DNA of 64,000 nt, taken from contig NZ_JAECMT010000004.1 of assembly GCF_016019935.1 (NCBI RefSeq), forward strand, positions 833 to 64,832, written 5' to 3'. Numbering within the stretch: position 1 is the first letter of the stretch; each line of letters starts with the position of its first letter. Shown here piece after piece: positions 28,126-36,847 of the stretch. Both the position numbers and the translations under genes were made by a program. This DNA is from Paenibacillus sp. GSMTC-2017 (GTDB taxonomy: Bacteria; Bacillota; Bacilli; Paenibacillales; Paenibacillaceae). Below the pieces are notes generated by a model. That model was not told the DNA's origin and did not search any database. It worked only from the letters and a program-made list of their open reading frames with translations.

Positions 28126-29037
28126 GTGTTTGAAATTCTTGGTTTGATTTTTTTAATAATATCACTCTATTTGTTTGTAGCCATCATCAATCCATCAGTA
28201 TTTCTAAAGTTTATAAAGAAACCGTTTTCTCGTAGTAAAACAGCGCTATTTGCGGTCATTTCATTAGTATTGTTTATTGTGTGCATCATTTCTTCAGTTC
28301 CTGATGATGTGAAAAAGGAAATTAAAGATGGTACTACTGTAGCAATTGCAAATGAAGATGCTAAAGCGAAAAAAGAGGCTGAGGCAAAAGCTAAGGTAGC
28401 AACCGAAGAAAAAGCTAAGGCGGAAGCTAGTGCAAAAGAGGAAGCTGACGCAAAAGCAAAAGAAGAAGCTGACGCAAAAGCAAAAGAAGAAGCTGAAAAG
28501 AAGGCTATAGCAGATAAAAAGAAAGCCGAAGAGGAAGCTATTGCAAAACAAGCGGCAGAAGAAGCTGCGAAAGGTAAAGGGAAAATTTTCGAATCTGCTG
28601 CAGAGTTCAAAACAGCATTTAATCGTGCAGCAGTAGAGTTTCAATCGGAACTAAAAATCGATGACATAGTAGTAAGCGATGGAGAAGCCCAAGATGCGTT
28701 TAATGTTATGTTAAATGATTATATTGCTCTTATCGGTAGCGTTAACAAAGACGATAAGACAGTACGAGACTTGACGATGATTGGACAAGGCGACGGTACT
28801 ACAGCATCTGGAGCAGATATAATTTTTACAATGGGAATGCTTATGACTGCTGCGGACCCTACCATTACTGCAGATGAAAGAGGAAATCTTTTGGCTAAAC
28901 TTGGACTAATGGGGGAAGATGTTGATCTCTCAACATTGGACGAAGAGGTAGAGTTTAATGAAATACGTTACAGCATCATGTATTTGGACACAATGGGCAT
29001 GATGTTCTCCGTCTCAGATGCAAATGAAACGGAGTAG
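28126..29037 (+). CDS. membrane protein with Ala/Lys/Glu coiled coil
   Basis: 303-aa protein of unknown function. Two membrane helices (about 2-24 and 40-57), then a long A/K/E-rich helical segment (about 72-150) built partly from a repeated AKEEADAK octapeptide, and a globular C-terminal domain of about 150 residues (FNRAAVEFQSELKIDD...TMIGQGDGTTASGADIIFTMGMLMTAADP-like). The coiled coil resembles those of TolA-like spacers only in composition. GTG start with a strong TAGGAGGA. It stands alone between tRNA-Ser and the stalk-ankyrin-MORN gene. Confidence 0.75.
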   Translation: MFEILGLIFLIISLYLFVAIINPSVFLKFIKKPFSRSKTALFAVISLVLFIVCIISSVPDDVKKEIKDGTTVAIANEDAKAKKEAEAKAKVATEEKAKAEASAKEEADAKAKEEADAKAKEEAEKKAIADKKKAEEEAIAKQAAEEAAKGKGKIFESAAEFKTAFNRAAVEFQSELKIDDIVVSDGEAQDAFNVMLNDYIALIGSVNKDDKTVRDLTMIGQGDGTTASGADIIFTMGMLMTAADPTITADERGNLLAKLGLMGEDVDLSTLDEEVEFNEIRYSIMYLDTMGMMFSVSDANETE

Positions 29038-29209
29038 AGCAGAAATCAAAAGATGATGTGATCATAGACGAAAATCTCATTTTTTTGTTTTTCAAATTGC
29101 AATAAACTAGTTCATCCACTAAACGGAGATAAATATAACAAAATTTAAAAAGTGTATATAAATCTTATTATGTATTTAGTTGAAAAATAGATTGAGAGGA
29201 AGAAATGTC

Positions 29210-30892
29210 ATGAAAATATTGAAGTCATTATTGCTTATTTCTATGCTGGTAACGTTAATAATATTTCCTACGAATGTTTTTGCTGGAAAGTCGATTGAAA
29301 TAATAGTTGATAGGGAAAAACTAAACTTTAATGTTCCCCCAATAATTCAGGAAGGCACTACATTAGTACCGTTCAGAACGATATTTGAAAAACTTGGTTT
29401 TAGTATTACTTGGGACCAAGAAACGCAATCGATTGTGGGTAATAAAAGTGACTTAAATATTCAATTAAAAATTGGCAATAAAACTGCAACAATAAATGGA
29501 AAATCAGCAAGTCTTGAAGTCGCACCAACTATAATTAATGGAAGTACTTTTGTACCATTGCGATTTATTGGAGAAAGTGCAAACGGAGATGTTTATTGGG
29601 ATGGTGATAAGAGAGTAATTACAATTTATACAATTATAGAATTAAAACTTAAGAATGCAGTACTTGATAATGATGTAAATAAAGTAAAAGAGCTATTGAA
29701 ACAAGGTGCAGACCCCGATTACGTTGACTATTTAGGTATGACCCCATTAGAGTGGGCAATACCAGATAATAGTGATGTAGTTGAGGCATTGCTTGAAGGT
29801 GGAGCAGACCCAAATAAAAAGAATGAGCTAGGAAACTCCCCCTTACATCTAGCTATTATATACACTAACCCTCAGGCCGTTAAATTATTGATTGACGCTA
29901 AAGCTGACTTAAACGTTACAGATGCCTATGGAATTACCCCTCTTGATTCTGCAAAAAATAAGATAAATGTAGTTGATAGCAAATACAAGCCAGAAGTACA
30001 AGAGATAATAGATATAATATCAAAATCGCAAAACTATGGCAGTATTAGATTTGATGGAATGATATATGAAGGTGATTTGCTGGATGGTGTTCCGAATGGT
30101 AAAGGTATTTACACTATGGATGATGGATCAAAATACGAGGGTGAGATTAGAAATGGTAAGCCTGATATTCATGGGAAATTCACATTGTCAGATGGAACTT
30201 ATTATGAAGGGCAACATGTAAAAGGTGTGTTAGAAGGTCAAGGTACCTTCGTTATGACTGATAAGAGCAAATATGTTGGACAGTTCAAAAATGGTAAGTT
30301 TAACGGATTTGGTACTATGTACGCCCCCTCAGGTAGCATTGTTATGCAAGGAGAGTTTAAGGATGGATATTTGATTAGAGCAACAACAACGTCAACAGGA
30401 AATACAAATAATAATACTAATTCTGACCTGAGCGGGACGCCCACTACAAAAGATGAGTTGAAGGAGTACCTTAAAAATAATTTTGGCGAATTGAATACAT
30501 CGTTAGGTACAACTAAATTTACATTTGATATTTACGAAAACAATACAGTATTGTTTGCTTATGATTATTGGATAATGGTCAAATATGAATCAAGCTTCTT
30601 TTATGATGTAAAATATAGCAATAAAATTACTTCTGACGTAAGAGCCCAAGTAAAACAAGAATTAAAAGACCATCAAGAACGTATAGGTAGGGCGGTTGTC
30701 CAGGCTATGCCGAGTAAGAAATTCGACGGTGGGTATTATGACTCCTGGTATAGATACCCTAATATAAAAGTTGATTTAATAACTAGACGTTATTTTAGTT
30801 GGAATAATTACGAGGGTACAATAATAAGTAGCTATGAGGAAACCAAGCCATCATCATTTAAATGGGAAACAAGTATTGATGATGAATTATAA
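29210..30892 (+). CDS. secreted copper-amine-oxidase-N-like / ankyrin / MORN protein
   Basis: 560-aa exported protein of mixed architecture. Signal peptide (about 1-25, cleavage near NVFA-GK); a stalk domain of the copper amine oxidase N1 type (PPIIQEGTTLVPFRTIFEKLG..., FVPLRFIGESANGDVYWDG), common in Paenibacillus surface proteins; about three ankyrin repeats (DVNKVKELLKQGADPDYVDYLGMTPLEWA and following); four to five MORN repeats (YEGDLLDGVPNGKG, YEGEIRNGKP, YEGQHVKGVLEGQG, YVGQFKNGKFNGFG); then an unrecognised C-terminal domain of about 150 residues. ATG 29210 was chosen because GAGAGGA is 9 nt upstream and it starts the signal peptide. Confidence 0.8.
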   Translation: MKILKSLLLISMLVTLIIFPTNVFAGKSIEIIVDREKLNFNVPPIIQEGTTLVPFRTIFEKLGFSITWDQETQSIVGNKSDLNIQLKIGNKTATINGKSASLEVAPTIINGSTFVPLRFIGESANGDVYWDGDKRVITIYTIIELKLKNAVLDNDVNKVKELLKQGADPDYVDYLGMTPLEWAIPDNSDVVEALLEGGADPNKKNELGNSPLHLAIIYTNPQAVKLLIDAKADLNVTDAYGITPLDSAKNKINVVDSKYKPEVQEIIDIISKSQNYGSIRFDGMIYEGDLLDGVPNGKGIYTMDDGSKYEGEIRNGKPDIHGKFTLSDGTYYEGQHVKGVLEGQGTFVMTDKSKYVGQFKNGKFNGFGTMYAPSGSIVMQGEFKDGYLIRATTTSTGNTNNNTNSDLSGTPTTKDELKEYLKNNFGELNTSLGTTKFTFDIYENNTVLFAYDYWIMVKYESSFFYDVKYSNKITSDVRAQVKQELKDHQERIGRAVVQAMPSKKFDGGYYDSWYRYPNIKVDLITRRYFSWNNYEGTIISSYEETKPSSFKWETSIDDEL

Positions 30893-30999
30893 GAATTGTG
30901 TAAGTCTAAGACAAATGATAAACAAAGTTTAAAGAAAAGAAATTGAGACAAACATCTATCTGACTGCTAAAATAGGCTTTTTGAAAGCCAAAGTAAAAG

Positions 31000-31036
31000 C
31001 AAATCCTTTACCGATAGGTAGAGGGTTTGTTTTTTT
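31000..31036 (+). terminator. terminator after the ankyrin-MORN gene
   Basis: CAAATCCTTTACC (31000-31012), GATA loop, GGTAGAGGGTTTG (31017-31029) with two G-T pairs, then seven T. It separates this gene from the downstream cassette. Confidence 0.85.
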
Positions 31037-31060
31037 ACAACTCGACTACAGTTTCCTTCA

Positions 31061-31089
31061 TTGTATAGATAGGCCATTTATGGTACATT
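31061..31089 (+). promoter_or_regulatory. candidate promoter of the STM4015-4011 cassette
   Basis: TTGTAT (31061-31066), 17-nt spacer ending in TGG, TACATT (31084-31089): a sigma-A promoter with an extended -10 (TGGTACATT), about 74 nt upstream of the first cassette gene. Confidence 0.5.
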
Positions 31090-31162
31090 AGCGGTATTAT
31101 TTGGAATGATATTCCTAGAGTGGACTGCTTAAATACTTGAATAACAATGGGGAGGAATCACT

Positions 31163-32011
31163 TTGTCAGAGGTTAAAATTTCGATAGATTATGAGCAATT
31201 CGAGGCAGATGTAAAGATTGTAGCTTTAATAGAGCAACTCGCAAATAGTGAAGCAAGCGCGACGTTAGAAAGTCTTATTATTGGTGACTGGGGCGGAGCA
31301 TACGAGAACGACTCTAGTGAGGTCGTTGAAGCACTTGTCCGATTAAATGCTAGTTTTCCGAAGCTTCGTAGCTTATTTATAGGGGATATGTCTTACGAGG
31401 AATGTGAGGTGTCGTGGATTAATCAATCTAATTTAGCGCCGCTACTCACTGCTTATCCTGAACTAACGTCACTTACGATTAAGGGAAGTACAGGACTTGA
31501 ACTTGAGCCAGCACAACATGAGAAGTTAGAACAATTAAGTATTATTTGCGGAGGACTAGGTAAAGATGTACTTTCTAGTATTCAAAATGGTAGTTTTCCG
31601 CGCTTGAAGAAACTGGAGTTATATCTGGGTGTTGAGGATTATGGATTCGATGGAGAGCTTTCTGACATCCTTCCATTAATTGAACCTGGAAAATTCCCTG
31701 AGCTAGTGTACTTGGGCCTTAAAGACAGCCAAATTCAAGATGAAATTGCAATCGCTGTTGCGGATGCTCCTATATTAGATCAGTTGCACACGCTTGATTT
31801 GTCGATGGGTACGTTATCAGATGAAGGAGCAGAGATACTCATTAAAAGCAGTAAGATTAAGGGTCTTAAAAGCTTGGATTTAAGCTATCACTATATGTCT
31901 GATGAAATGGTAGAACGTTGGAAACAAACAGGTTTGAATGTTGATGTTAGTGATCAACAAAAAAATGATGATGATGACGAGGATTATCGGTATCCTTCAT
32001 TAACGGAATAA
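31163..32011 (+). CDS. STM4015-family leucine-rich protein
   Basis: 282-aa protein without signal peptide or membrane helix, built of degenerate leucine-rich repeats. It matches the STM4015 family: ESLIIGDWGGAYENDSSEVVEAL, FPKLRSLFIGDM...EVSWINQSNLAPLLTAYPELTSLTIKGSTGL, and LHTLDLSMGTLSDEGAEIL near the end. The C-terminus is strikingly acidic (NDDDDEDYRYPSLTE). Start TTG with GGGGAGGA upstream. It is the first gene of a five-gene cassette whose members are conserved together in distant bacteria but have no known function; it may be a scaffold or the substrate. Confidence 0.88.
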   Translation: MSEVKISIDYEQFEADVKIVALIEQLANSEASATLESLIIGDWGGAYENDSSEVVEALVRLNASFPKLRSLFIGDMSYEECEVSWINQSNLAPLLTAYPELTSLTIKGSTGLELEPAQHEKLEQLSIICGGLGKDVLSSIQNGSFPRLKKLELYLGVEDYGFDGELSDILPLIEPGKFPELVYLGLKDSQIQDEIAIAVADAPILDQLHTLDLSMGTLSDEGAEILIKSSKIKGLKSLDLSYHYMSDEMVERWKQTGLNVDVSDQQKNDDDDEDYRYPSLTE

Positions 32012-32013
32012 CA

Positions 32014-33252
32014 ATGAACGAGATGATTTTGATCGGTAATGGGGGTAATCGCAGAACGATGGGGCTTCAGTCTGCTAAGCTGAAGCTTGGTCTGCCGCCC
32101 GCATTAGAATTGAATTATATAGATTTATTACAAGGTAACTCTTCATTAACTTCATTTATAGATGCGCACAACGTTGATAAAAGCTCAAAGCCGCTGCTGC
32201 GGCTGGACGCACCAGGTGAGAACTTCGAAGTAGAACGAATGCTGATTGCTAATGGCGCACCAGATGCTCTCAACTACGATGATGATTTATCGCCTTCATA
32301 CGGTGTGAAGTATCCGCAACCTATATCAAGGAAAAATGCACTCATAATGCATGAACAACGGGGACGGCTCTATCATCCCTCACAGTGGTTTAGAGGATAT
32401 AAGAGGTTATTGGCACAACTTTCGCGTGAAGCCAAAGGTTTGTGGGAGGAGCCGAACTGGATGAATGCACCTCAGGACATAGCCATTATGTTTGATAAAC
32501 GAGCAACGTATAATGTGTTGTCTAGTGCTGGTATACCAATGCCTAGGAGGCTTGGTGAGCCTGAGGCTATTACTGATTATGACGTATTACGTGAGCTTAT
32601 GAAGACACGCAGAATGCCACGTATCTTTCTTAAGCAAGCTTCGGGATCTGGTGCATGTGGTGTTATGGCCTATCAGATTAACCCTCAAACAGGGGCTGAG
32701 ATTGCCATTACGACTATTGGTGTAGAAAATTATATGGCGAAACCGCCCCTATATTATAATGTGAAGCGACTTCAACGTTATACTGATCGCTCGACAATTC
32801 GTCAGATCATTAATTGGCTTCTTAGTCATGGGGCGCATGCGGAGCAATGGGTGGCGAAAGCTTCTTTTCAAGAACGTGTTTTCGATATAAGACAATTAGT
32901 TGTTAATGGTAGTTCATGTCATAGTGTGGCTAGAGTTAGTTCAACACCGATAACGAATCTCCATTTGCAAAGTACAAGAATGAGTTTCGATGATGTAGGA
33001 CTTTCCCAAGAAGCGCAGATTGGTATAAGGCAGTGTGCAGAGCGAACGCTGCAAGCATTCCCTAAATCTAGTGTAGCAGGAATAGACATTGCTTTGAGCG
33101 CAGGAGCGGGTCAGCCTTATGTATTAGATGTAAATCCATTTGGCGATTTACTTTATGAGGTTAGTTATGAAGGCTACAATACGTACGAGTGGGAAATGAA
33201 GCAAATTGCAGCTCAGCAGAAAGCTATTGGCAAGAGGGAGATTGTGCAATGA
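32014..33252 (+). CDS. STM4014-family ATP-grasp protein
   Basis: 412-aa protein of the STM4014 family. It begins MILIGNGGNRRTMGLQSA, a nucleotide-binding-like start. The ATP-grasp core spans roughly 165-395: FDKRATYNVLSSAGIPMPRR, the phosphate-binding IFLKQASGSGACGVMAY, and the metal-binding end YVLDVNPFGDLL. ATP-grasp enzymes join a carboxylate to an amine, thiol or similar group via acyl phosphate, so a ligase role is expected (inference); substrate unknown. It starts 2 nt after the STM4015 stop and ends in an ATGA overlap with STM4013. Confidence 0.88.
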   Translation: MNEMILIGNGGNRRTMGLQSAKLKLGLPPALELNYIDLLQGNSSLTSFIDAHNVDKSSKPLLRLDAPGENFEVERMLIANGAPDALNYDDDLSPSYGVKYPQPISRKNALIMHEQRGRLYHPSQWFRGYKRLLAQLSREAKGLWEEPNWMNAPQDIAIMFDKRATYNVLSSAGIPMPRRLGEPEAITDYDVLRELMKTRRMPRIFLKQASGSGACGVMAYQINPQTGAEIAITTIGVENYMAKPPLYYNVKRLQRYTDRSTIRQIINWLLSHGAHAEQWVAKASFQERVFDIRQLVVNGSSCHSVARVSSTPITNLHLQSTRMSFDDVGLSQEAQIGIRQCAERTLQAFPKSSVAGIDIALSAGAGQPYVLDVNPFGDLLYEVSYEGYNTYEWEMKQIAAQQKAIGKREIVQ

Positions 33253-34034
33253 TTAATATGAATGAAATTGTGGGAAGTCATGATATTCTCATGATTACAT
33301 TAGATACTTTGCGGTATGATGTTGCCCTCCTGGAAGAGGGAAATTGTCCACATTTATGCGGAGACGGACCATGGGAGAAACGACATTCGCCAGGAAGTTT
33401 TACTTATGCGGCTCACCATGCTTTTTTCGGGGGATTTTTACCGACACCAGCAAATACAAATAAATCCGAACATGTTCGGTTGTTTCACTCCAAAAATACC
33501 GGGTTCAAAACGCACCCGCATACGTGGTTATTTGATACACCAGATATCGTATCAGGGCTTGCGCAAGAAGGGTATCGAACAATATGTATTGGCGGCGTTA
33601 TTTTTTTCAGCAAAAAGGTTCCATTGGCAAAGGTGCTCCCTTCCTATTTTCAAGAGAGCTACTGGAGGATGACGTTTGGTGTAACAAACCCACGTTCCAC
33701 TGAGCATCAAGTTAACCATGCGATTCAGTTATTGGATAGGGCTGACGCAAGCCAGCGTTTGTTTATGTTTTTGAACGTATCAGCGATGCATGGTCCCAAT
33801 CATTATTTTGTACCTGGCGCCAAACGAGATTCTATAGAAACTCAACGTGCAGCACTACGGTATGTGGATGGAGAGCTGGGCAGGTTGTTTCAGACGATGA
33901 AGCAGCGGGAACGCCCTGTATTTTGTATGGTTTTTTCAGATCATGGCACAGCATATGGTGAAGATGGTTACGAGGGTCATCGGCTAGCTCATGAGGTTGT
34001 TTGGAACGTTCCTTATCGACACTTTATAGTATAG
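33249..34034 (+). CDS. STM4013-family alkaline-phosphatase-like hydrolase
   Basis: 261-aa protein of the alkaline phosphatase/sulfatase superfamily. Visible are the metal-binding start LMITLDTLRYD (D19), a candidate nucleophile T52 in SPGSFTYAAHHAFFGGFLP, NVSAMHGP, and the late metal motif VFSDHGTAYGEDGYEGHRLAHE. No sulfatase CXPSR formylglycine motif is present, so phosphatase or phosphodiester chemistry is more likely (inference). The start overlaps the STM4014 stop (ATGA); an ATG/GTG further upstream would extend into the previous gene without homology. It is compact compared with sulfatases. Confidence 0.86.
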   Translation: MINMNEIVGSHDILMITLDTLRYDVALLEEGNCPHLCGDGPWEKRHSPGSFTYAAHHAFFGGFLPTPANTNKSEHVRLFHSKNTGFKTHPHTWLFDTPDIVSGLAQEGYRTICIGGVIFFSKKVPLAKVLPSYFQESYWRMTFGVTNPRSTEHQVNHAIQLLDRADASQRLFMFLNVSAMHGPNHYFVPGAKRDSIETQRAALRYVDGELGRLFQTMKQRERPVFCMVFSDHGTAYGEDGYEGHRLAHEVVWNVPYRHFIV

Positions 34035-34059
34035 ACGCTTAGAAGAAACTTCGGAAAGG

Positions 34060-35448
34060 ATGAGTGAGCCGATGAATAATGTAGATTCCTCCTATTCCGT
34101 TAACAGGATTGAAGATGAGGCAAAACTTCGCAAGTGGAAAGAAGATTTACTTTCAGAACCGTATCGCTCTTATCTATATTCTTACCCGCACAAAATGTCC
34201 TATCGAAAATTAGAGAACGCACTGCCGCTAGCAGATTTGTGGAGAAAAGAAGCGGTAGATACGTTTTTTCTATATATGCACATACCATTCTGCAGCGCAC
34301 GATGCGGATTTTGTAACTTATTTACCCTTCCAGATAAGCGGTCTAATGTACATGAACAATATGTTGATGCATTAGAACGACAAGCAAAACAATGGGCACC
34401 TTTTATAAGCGGAAAGCCCATCGCCAGATTTGCTATTGGAGGCGGGACACCAACGCTGCTCCAATCTGATCAGTTAGATCGTTTATTTCGTATAGCGGAA
34501 GATACGATGGGATTGGTACCTGGACAAGCGTCTATTTCGGTGGAAACATCACCAGAGACGGTAACAAACGAGCGAATGCTCGTATTGAAGGGTAGAGGTG
34601 TAGACCGCGTTAGTATGGGCATTCAGAGCTTCGTGGAAGCTGAAGCCGCTGCTATTTACCGTCCTCAGAAACCACTTGAGGTGGAGCGGGCGCTTGAGCA
34701 ATTGAAGCTACATAACTTCCCCATTCTCAATTTAGATTTAATTTATGGCTTGCCAGGGCAGACGATTGACTCTTGGTTGTATTCATTGGATCGTGCATTA
34801 TCGTACCAACCGGAAGAAATATTTTTATATCCACTTTATACACGAGAGCACACAATCGTAAAGCCTGGTCATATGAAAGAAATTGGAATCGATAATCGGA
34901 TGGAACTGTATGTTGCAGCACGTGACAGACTTCTTGCTGAGGGTTATGTACAGTCGTCTATGAGAAGATTTGCAAAACCAGAAGTGAGCTTGGATAAAAA
35001 GCTGCTACCTTATAGTTGCCAAGAGGAAGGGATGCTTGGTCTCGGCTGTGGTGCCCGTTCTTATACAGCTGACGTACATTATGCAACACGATATGGAGTA
35101 AGCCGCAGTGCTACTGAAAGTATTATTGCTGATTATGTGGCAACATCTGATTATACAACAACGGATTACGGGTTTATTTTAAATAGGGAAGAGCGCAAGC
35201 GGAGGTTTGTTCTGAAGGCAATATTGCATGCGGAGGGTCTTGAGCTGAGTTCATATGTGGAGAGGTTCGGCACTAATCCACTGGAAGATCAGCCTGATTT
35301 AAATAGGTTGCTACTCACTAGACTAGCAATACTGGAATCCGGTGTACTCAGACTTACAGAAGAGGGATTAGCATACTCAGATTCAATTGGGGATTGGCTC
35401 ATTTCTCCTGAGGTGCGAAGTCTTATGGAAAGTTTCGTGCTGGCATGA
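34060..35448 (+). CDS. STM4012-family radical SAM protein (HemN-like)
   Basis: 462-aa radical SAM enzyme. The [4Fe-4S] motif CSARCGFC (C78, C82, C85; CX3CX2C) follows FFLYMHIPF, as in the oxygen-independent coproporphyrinogen III oxidase HemN. Further HemN-like parts are AIGGGTPTLL, SVETSPETVT, RVSMGIQSF and LNLDLIYGLPGQT. It is not expected to make haem in this context; HemN-like enzymes include methyltransferases and cyclopropanases. ATG 34060 touches GGAAAGG directly, so ATG 34072 is an alternative start. Its stop overlaps STM4011. Confidence 0.9.
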   Translation: MSEPMNNVDSSYSVNRIEDEAKLRKWKEDLLSEPYRSYLYSYPHKMSYRKLENALPLADLWRKEAVDTFFLYMHIPFCSARCGFCNLFTLPDKRSNVHEQYVDALERQAKQWAPFISGKPIARFAIGGGTPTLLQSDQLDRLFRIAEDTMGLVPGQASISVETSPETVTNERMLVLKGRGVDRVSMGIQSFVEAEAAAIYRPQKPLEVERALEQLKLHNFPILNLDLIYGLPGQTIDSWLYSLDRALSYQPEEIFLYPLYTREHTIVKPGHMKEIGIDNRMELYVAARDRLLAEGYVQSSMRRFAKPEVSLDKKLLPYSCQEEGMLGLGCGARSYTADVHYATRYGVSRSATESIIADYVATSDYTTTDYGFILNREERKRRFVLKAILHAEGLELSSYVERFGTNPLEDQPDLNRLLLTRLAILESGVLRLTEEGLAYSDSIGDWLISPEVRSLMESFVLA

Positions 35449-36311
35449 AGGCCACAATTTACTTCCGTGGGAGCTTAACCTCCTGCAATTATGACTGCCC
35501 CTATTGCCCATTTAGCAAAAATAAAGATAGTGCAGAGACGTTAGCTAAAGATCGTGCACAAATTGAAGCTTTTGTAGAGTGGGCTAGGGAACAAGCGGGG
35601 ATTGGCAATCACTCGTTATCAATCTTCTTTAACCCCTATGGCGAAGGTCTTACTCATCGATGGTATCGTAAGGCAATAACGGAATTATCGCATATGGAAC
35701 ATGTGAGCAAAGTTGCAATTCAAACTAATCTATCTGGCAGATTAGATTGGACATCAGAGTTGAATAAAGATAAAGCAACGTTTTGGGTTACTTATCATCC
35801 AGGTCAGGTGTCTGAAGATAAATTTCTTGAGCAATGTAACAAGTTATATGAGCAAGGGATTTCGTTTAGCGTTGGATCGGTAGGTTTAATTTCTGCATTT
35901 CAACCTTTATTATCACTACGCAAGGCTCTTCCAAAAGACGTCTATATGTGGGTGAATGCATACAAAGATAGACCGAACTATTATGTTGAAGAGGATATTG
36001 TTTTTCTGCAAAATATTGACCCGCACTTTCAAATAAATGCTTTGGACTATATTAGTAAGGGTAAATCATGTGATGCAGGGTATGATGTTTTCTATGTGTT
36101 AGGCGATGGACGTGTTAAACGTTGCTATAAGGATCGACAAGTCATTGGGAATTTATATCGAGATGGACTAGAAGGTTTGTCAAAACGCCGTACATGCCGT
36201 ATGAATTGTTGTGATTGTTATATTGGCTACATTCATATGCCGGAGCTACAGCTTGAACAAGTGTATGGAGATAAAATGATTGAACGCATTGCAATTACAC
36301 GATTGAAGTAA
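35445..36311 (+). CDS. STM4011-family radical SAM protein
   Basis: 288-aa radical SAM enzyme. The SAM-cluster motif CNYDCPYC (C14, C18, C21) lies at the extreme N-terminus (TIYFRGSLTSCNYDCPYCPFSK). The C-terminal 70 residues hold more cysteines (VKRCYKDR, then CRMNCCDC), suggesting one or two auxiliary iron-sulfur clusters as in SPASM/Twitch enzymes that modify peptides (inference). The start overlaps STM4012 by 4 nt. It is the last gene of the cassette. Confidence 0.9.
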   Translation: MKATIYFRGSLTSCNYDCPYCPFSKNKDSAETLAKDRAQIEAFVEWAREQAGIGNHSLSIFFNPYGEGLTHRWYRKAITELSHMEHVSKVAIQTNLSGRLDWTSELNKDKATFWVTYHPGQVSEDKFLEQCNKLYEQGISFSVGSVGLISAFQPLLSLRKALPKDVYMWVNAYKDRPNYYVEEDIVFLQNIDPHFQINALDYISKGKSCDAGYDVFYVLGDGRVKRCYKDRQVIGNLYRDGLEGLSKRRTCRMNCCDCYIGYIHMPELQLEQVYGDKMIERIAITRLK

Positions 36312-36398
36312 TGACAATAAATAACTAATGCATAAAAATAAGCAGGGTTCAATAAAATACTCCTGTAGTTGAAATTTCTACTATAGGGAGGGATTTCT

Positions 36399-36758
36399 GT
36401 GTCGTGGTATACAAAGGTCTTGAAAGACTACGTAACATTTACGGGTAGAGCAAGACGTAAGGAATATTGGTTATTCGTACTAGTCAACGCTATTATAGGT
36501 ACTTTGTTGTATTCACTCACATTCATTAGTGAAAGTTTAGTGTTCTTATATTGGATTTATGGGATTGCAGTGTTCTTACCTTCATTAGCAGTGTTAGTGC
36601 GCAGATTGCACGACACTAACCGAAGTGGATGGTGGTTCTTAATCAATTTTGTGCCATTTGTAGGTTGGATTGTACTGTTAGTGTTTCTCTGCCTTGATGG
36701 CAGCCCTGGTACAAATGAATATGGTGAAGATCCAAAAGGATCAGCTAGTCAATACTAG
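36399..36758 (+). CDS. DUF805 membrane protein
   Basis: 119-aa DUF805 protein, with the family start YTKVLKDYVTFTGRARRKEYWLFVLVN, three membrane helices (about 24-43, 47-65, 80-98), the signature VRRLHDTNRSGWW and the C-terminal DGSPGTNEYGEDPK. Function unknown; the family is widespread near phage or envelope genes. GTG start with AGGGAGGG upstream. A truncated paralogue lies about 90 nt downstream. Confidence 0.9.
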   Translation: MSWYTKVLKDYVTFTGRARRKEYWLFVLVNAIIGTLLYSLTFISESLVFLYWIYGIAVFLPSLAVLVRRLHDTNRSGWWFLINFVPFVGWIVLLVFLCLDGSPGTNEYGEDPKGSASQY

Positions 36759-36773
36759 AAGAGGTACATAGAA

Positions 36774-36830
36774 AGGCTACCCCAGCTAAAGTAGAAACTT
36801 TACGCGGGGGTAGCCTATTTAATTTATTTT
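36774..36830 (+). terminator. terminator between DUF805 copies
   Basis: AGGCTACCCC (36774-36783) pairs with GGGGTAGCCT (36807-36816), inner TAAAGT/ACTTTA stem, then ATTTAATTTATTTT. Confidence 0.85.
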
Positions 36831-36847
36831 ATGTACTAGTCCTTTTA

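Noticed and set aside
28167..28644. Two long minus-strand frames opposite the coiled-coil gene
   Set aside because: They arise from the A/K/E repeats (giving Ser/Ala/Phe-rich strings) and have no start signals.
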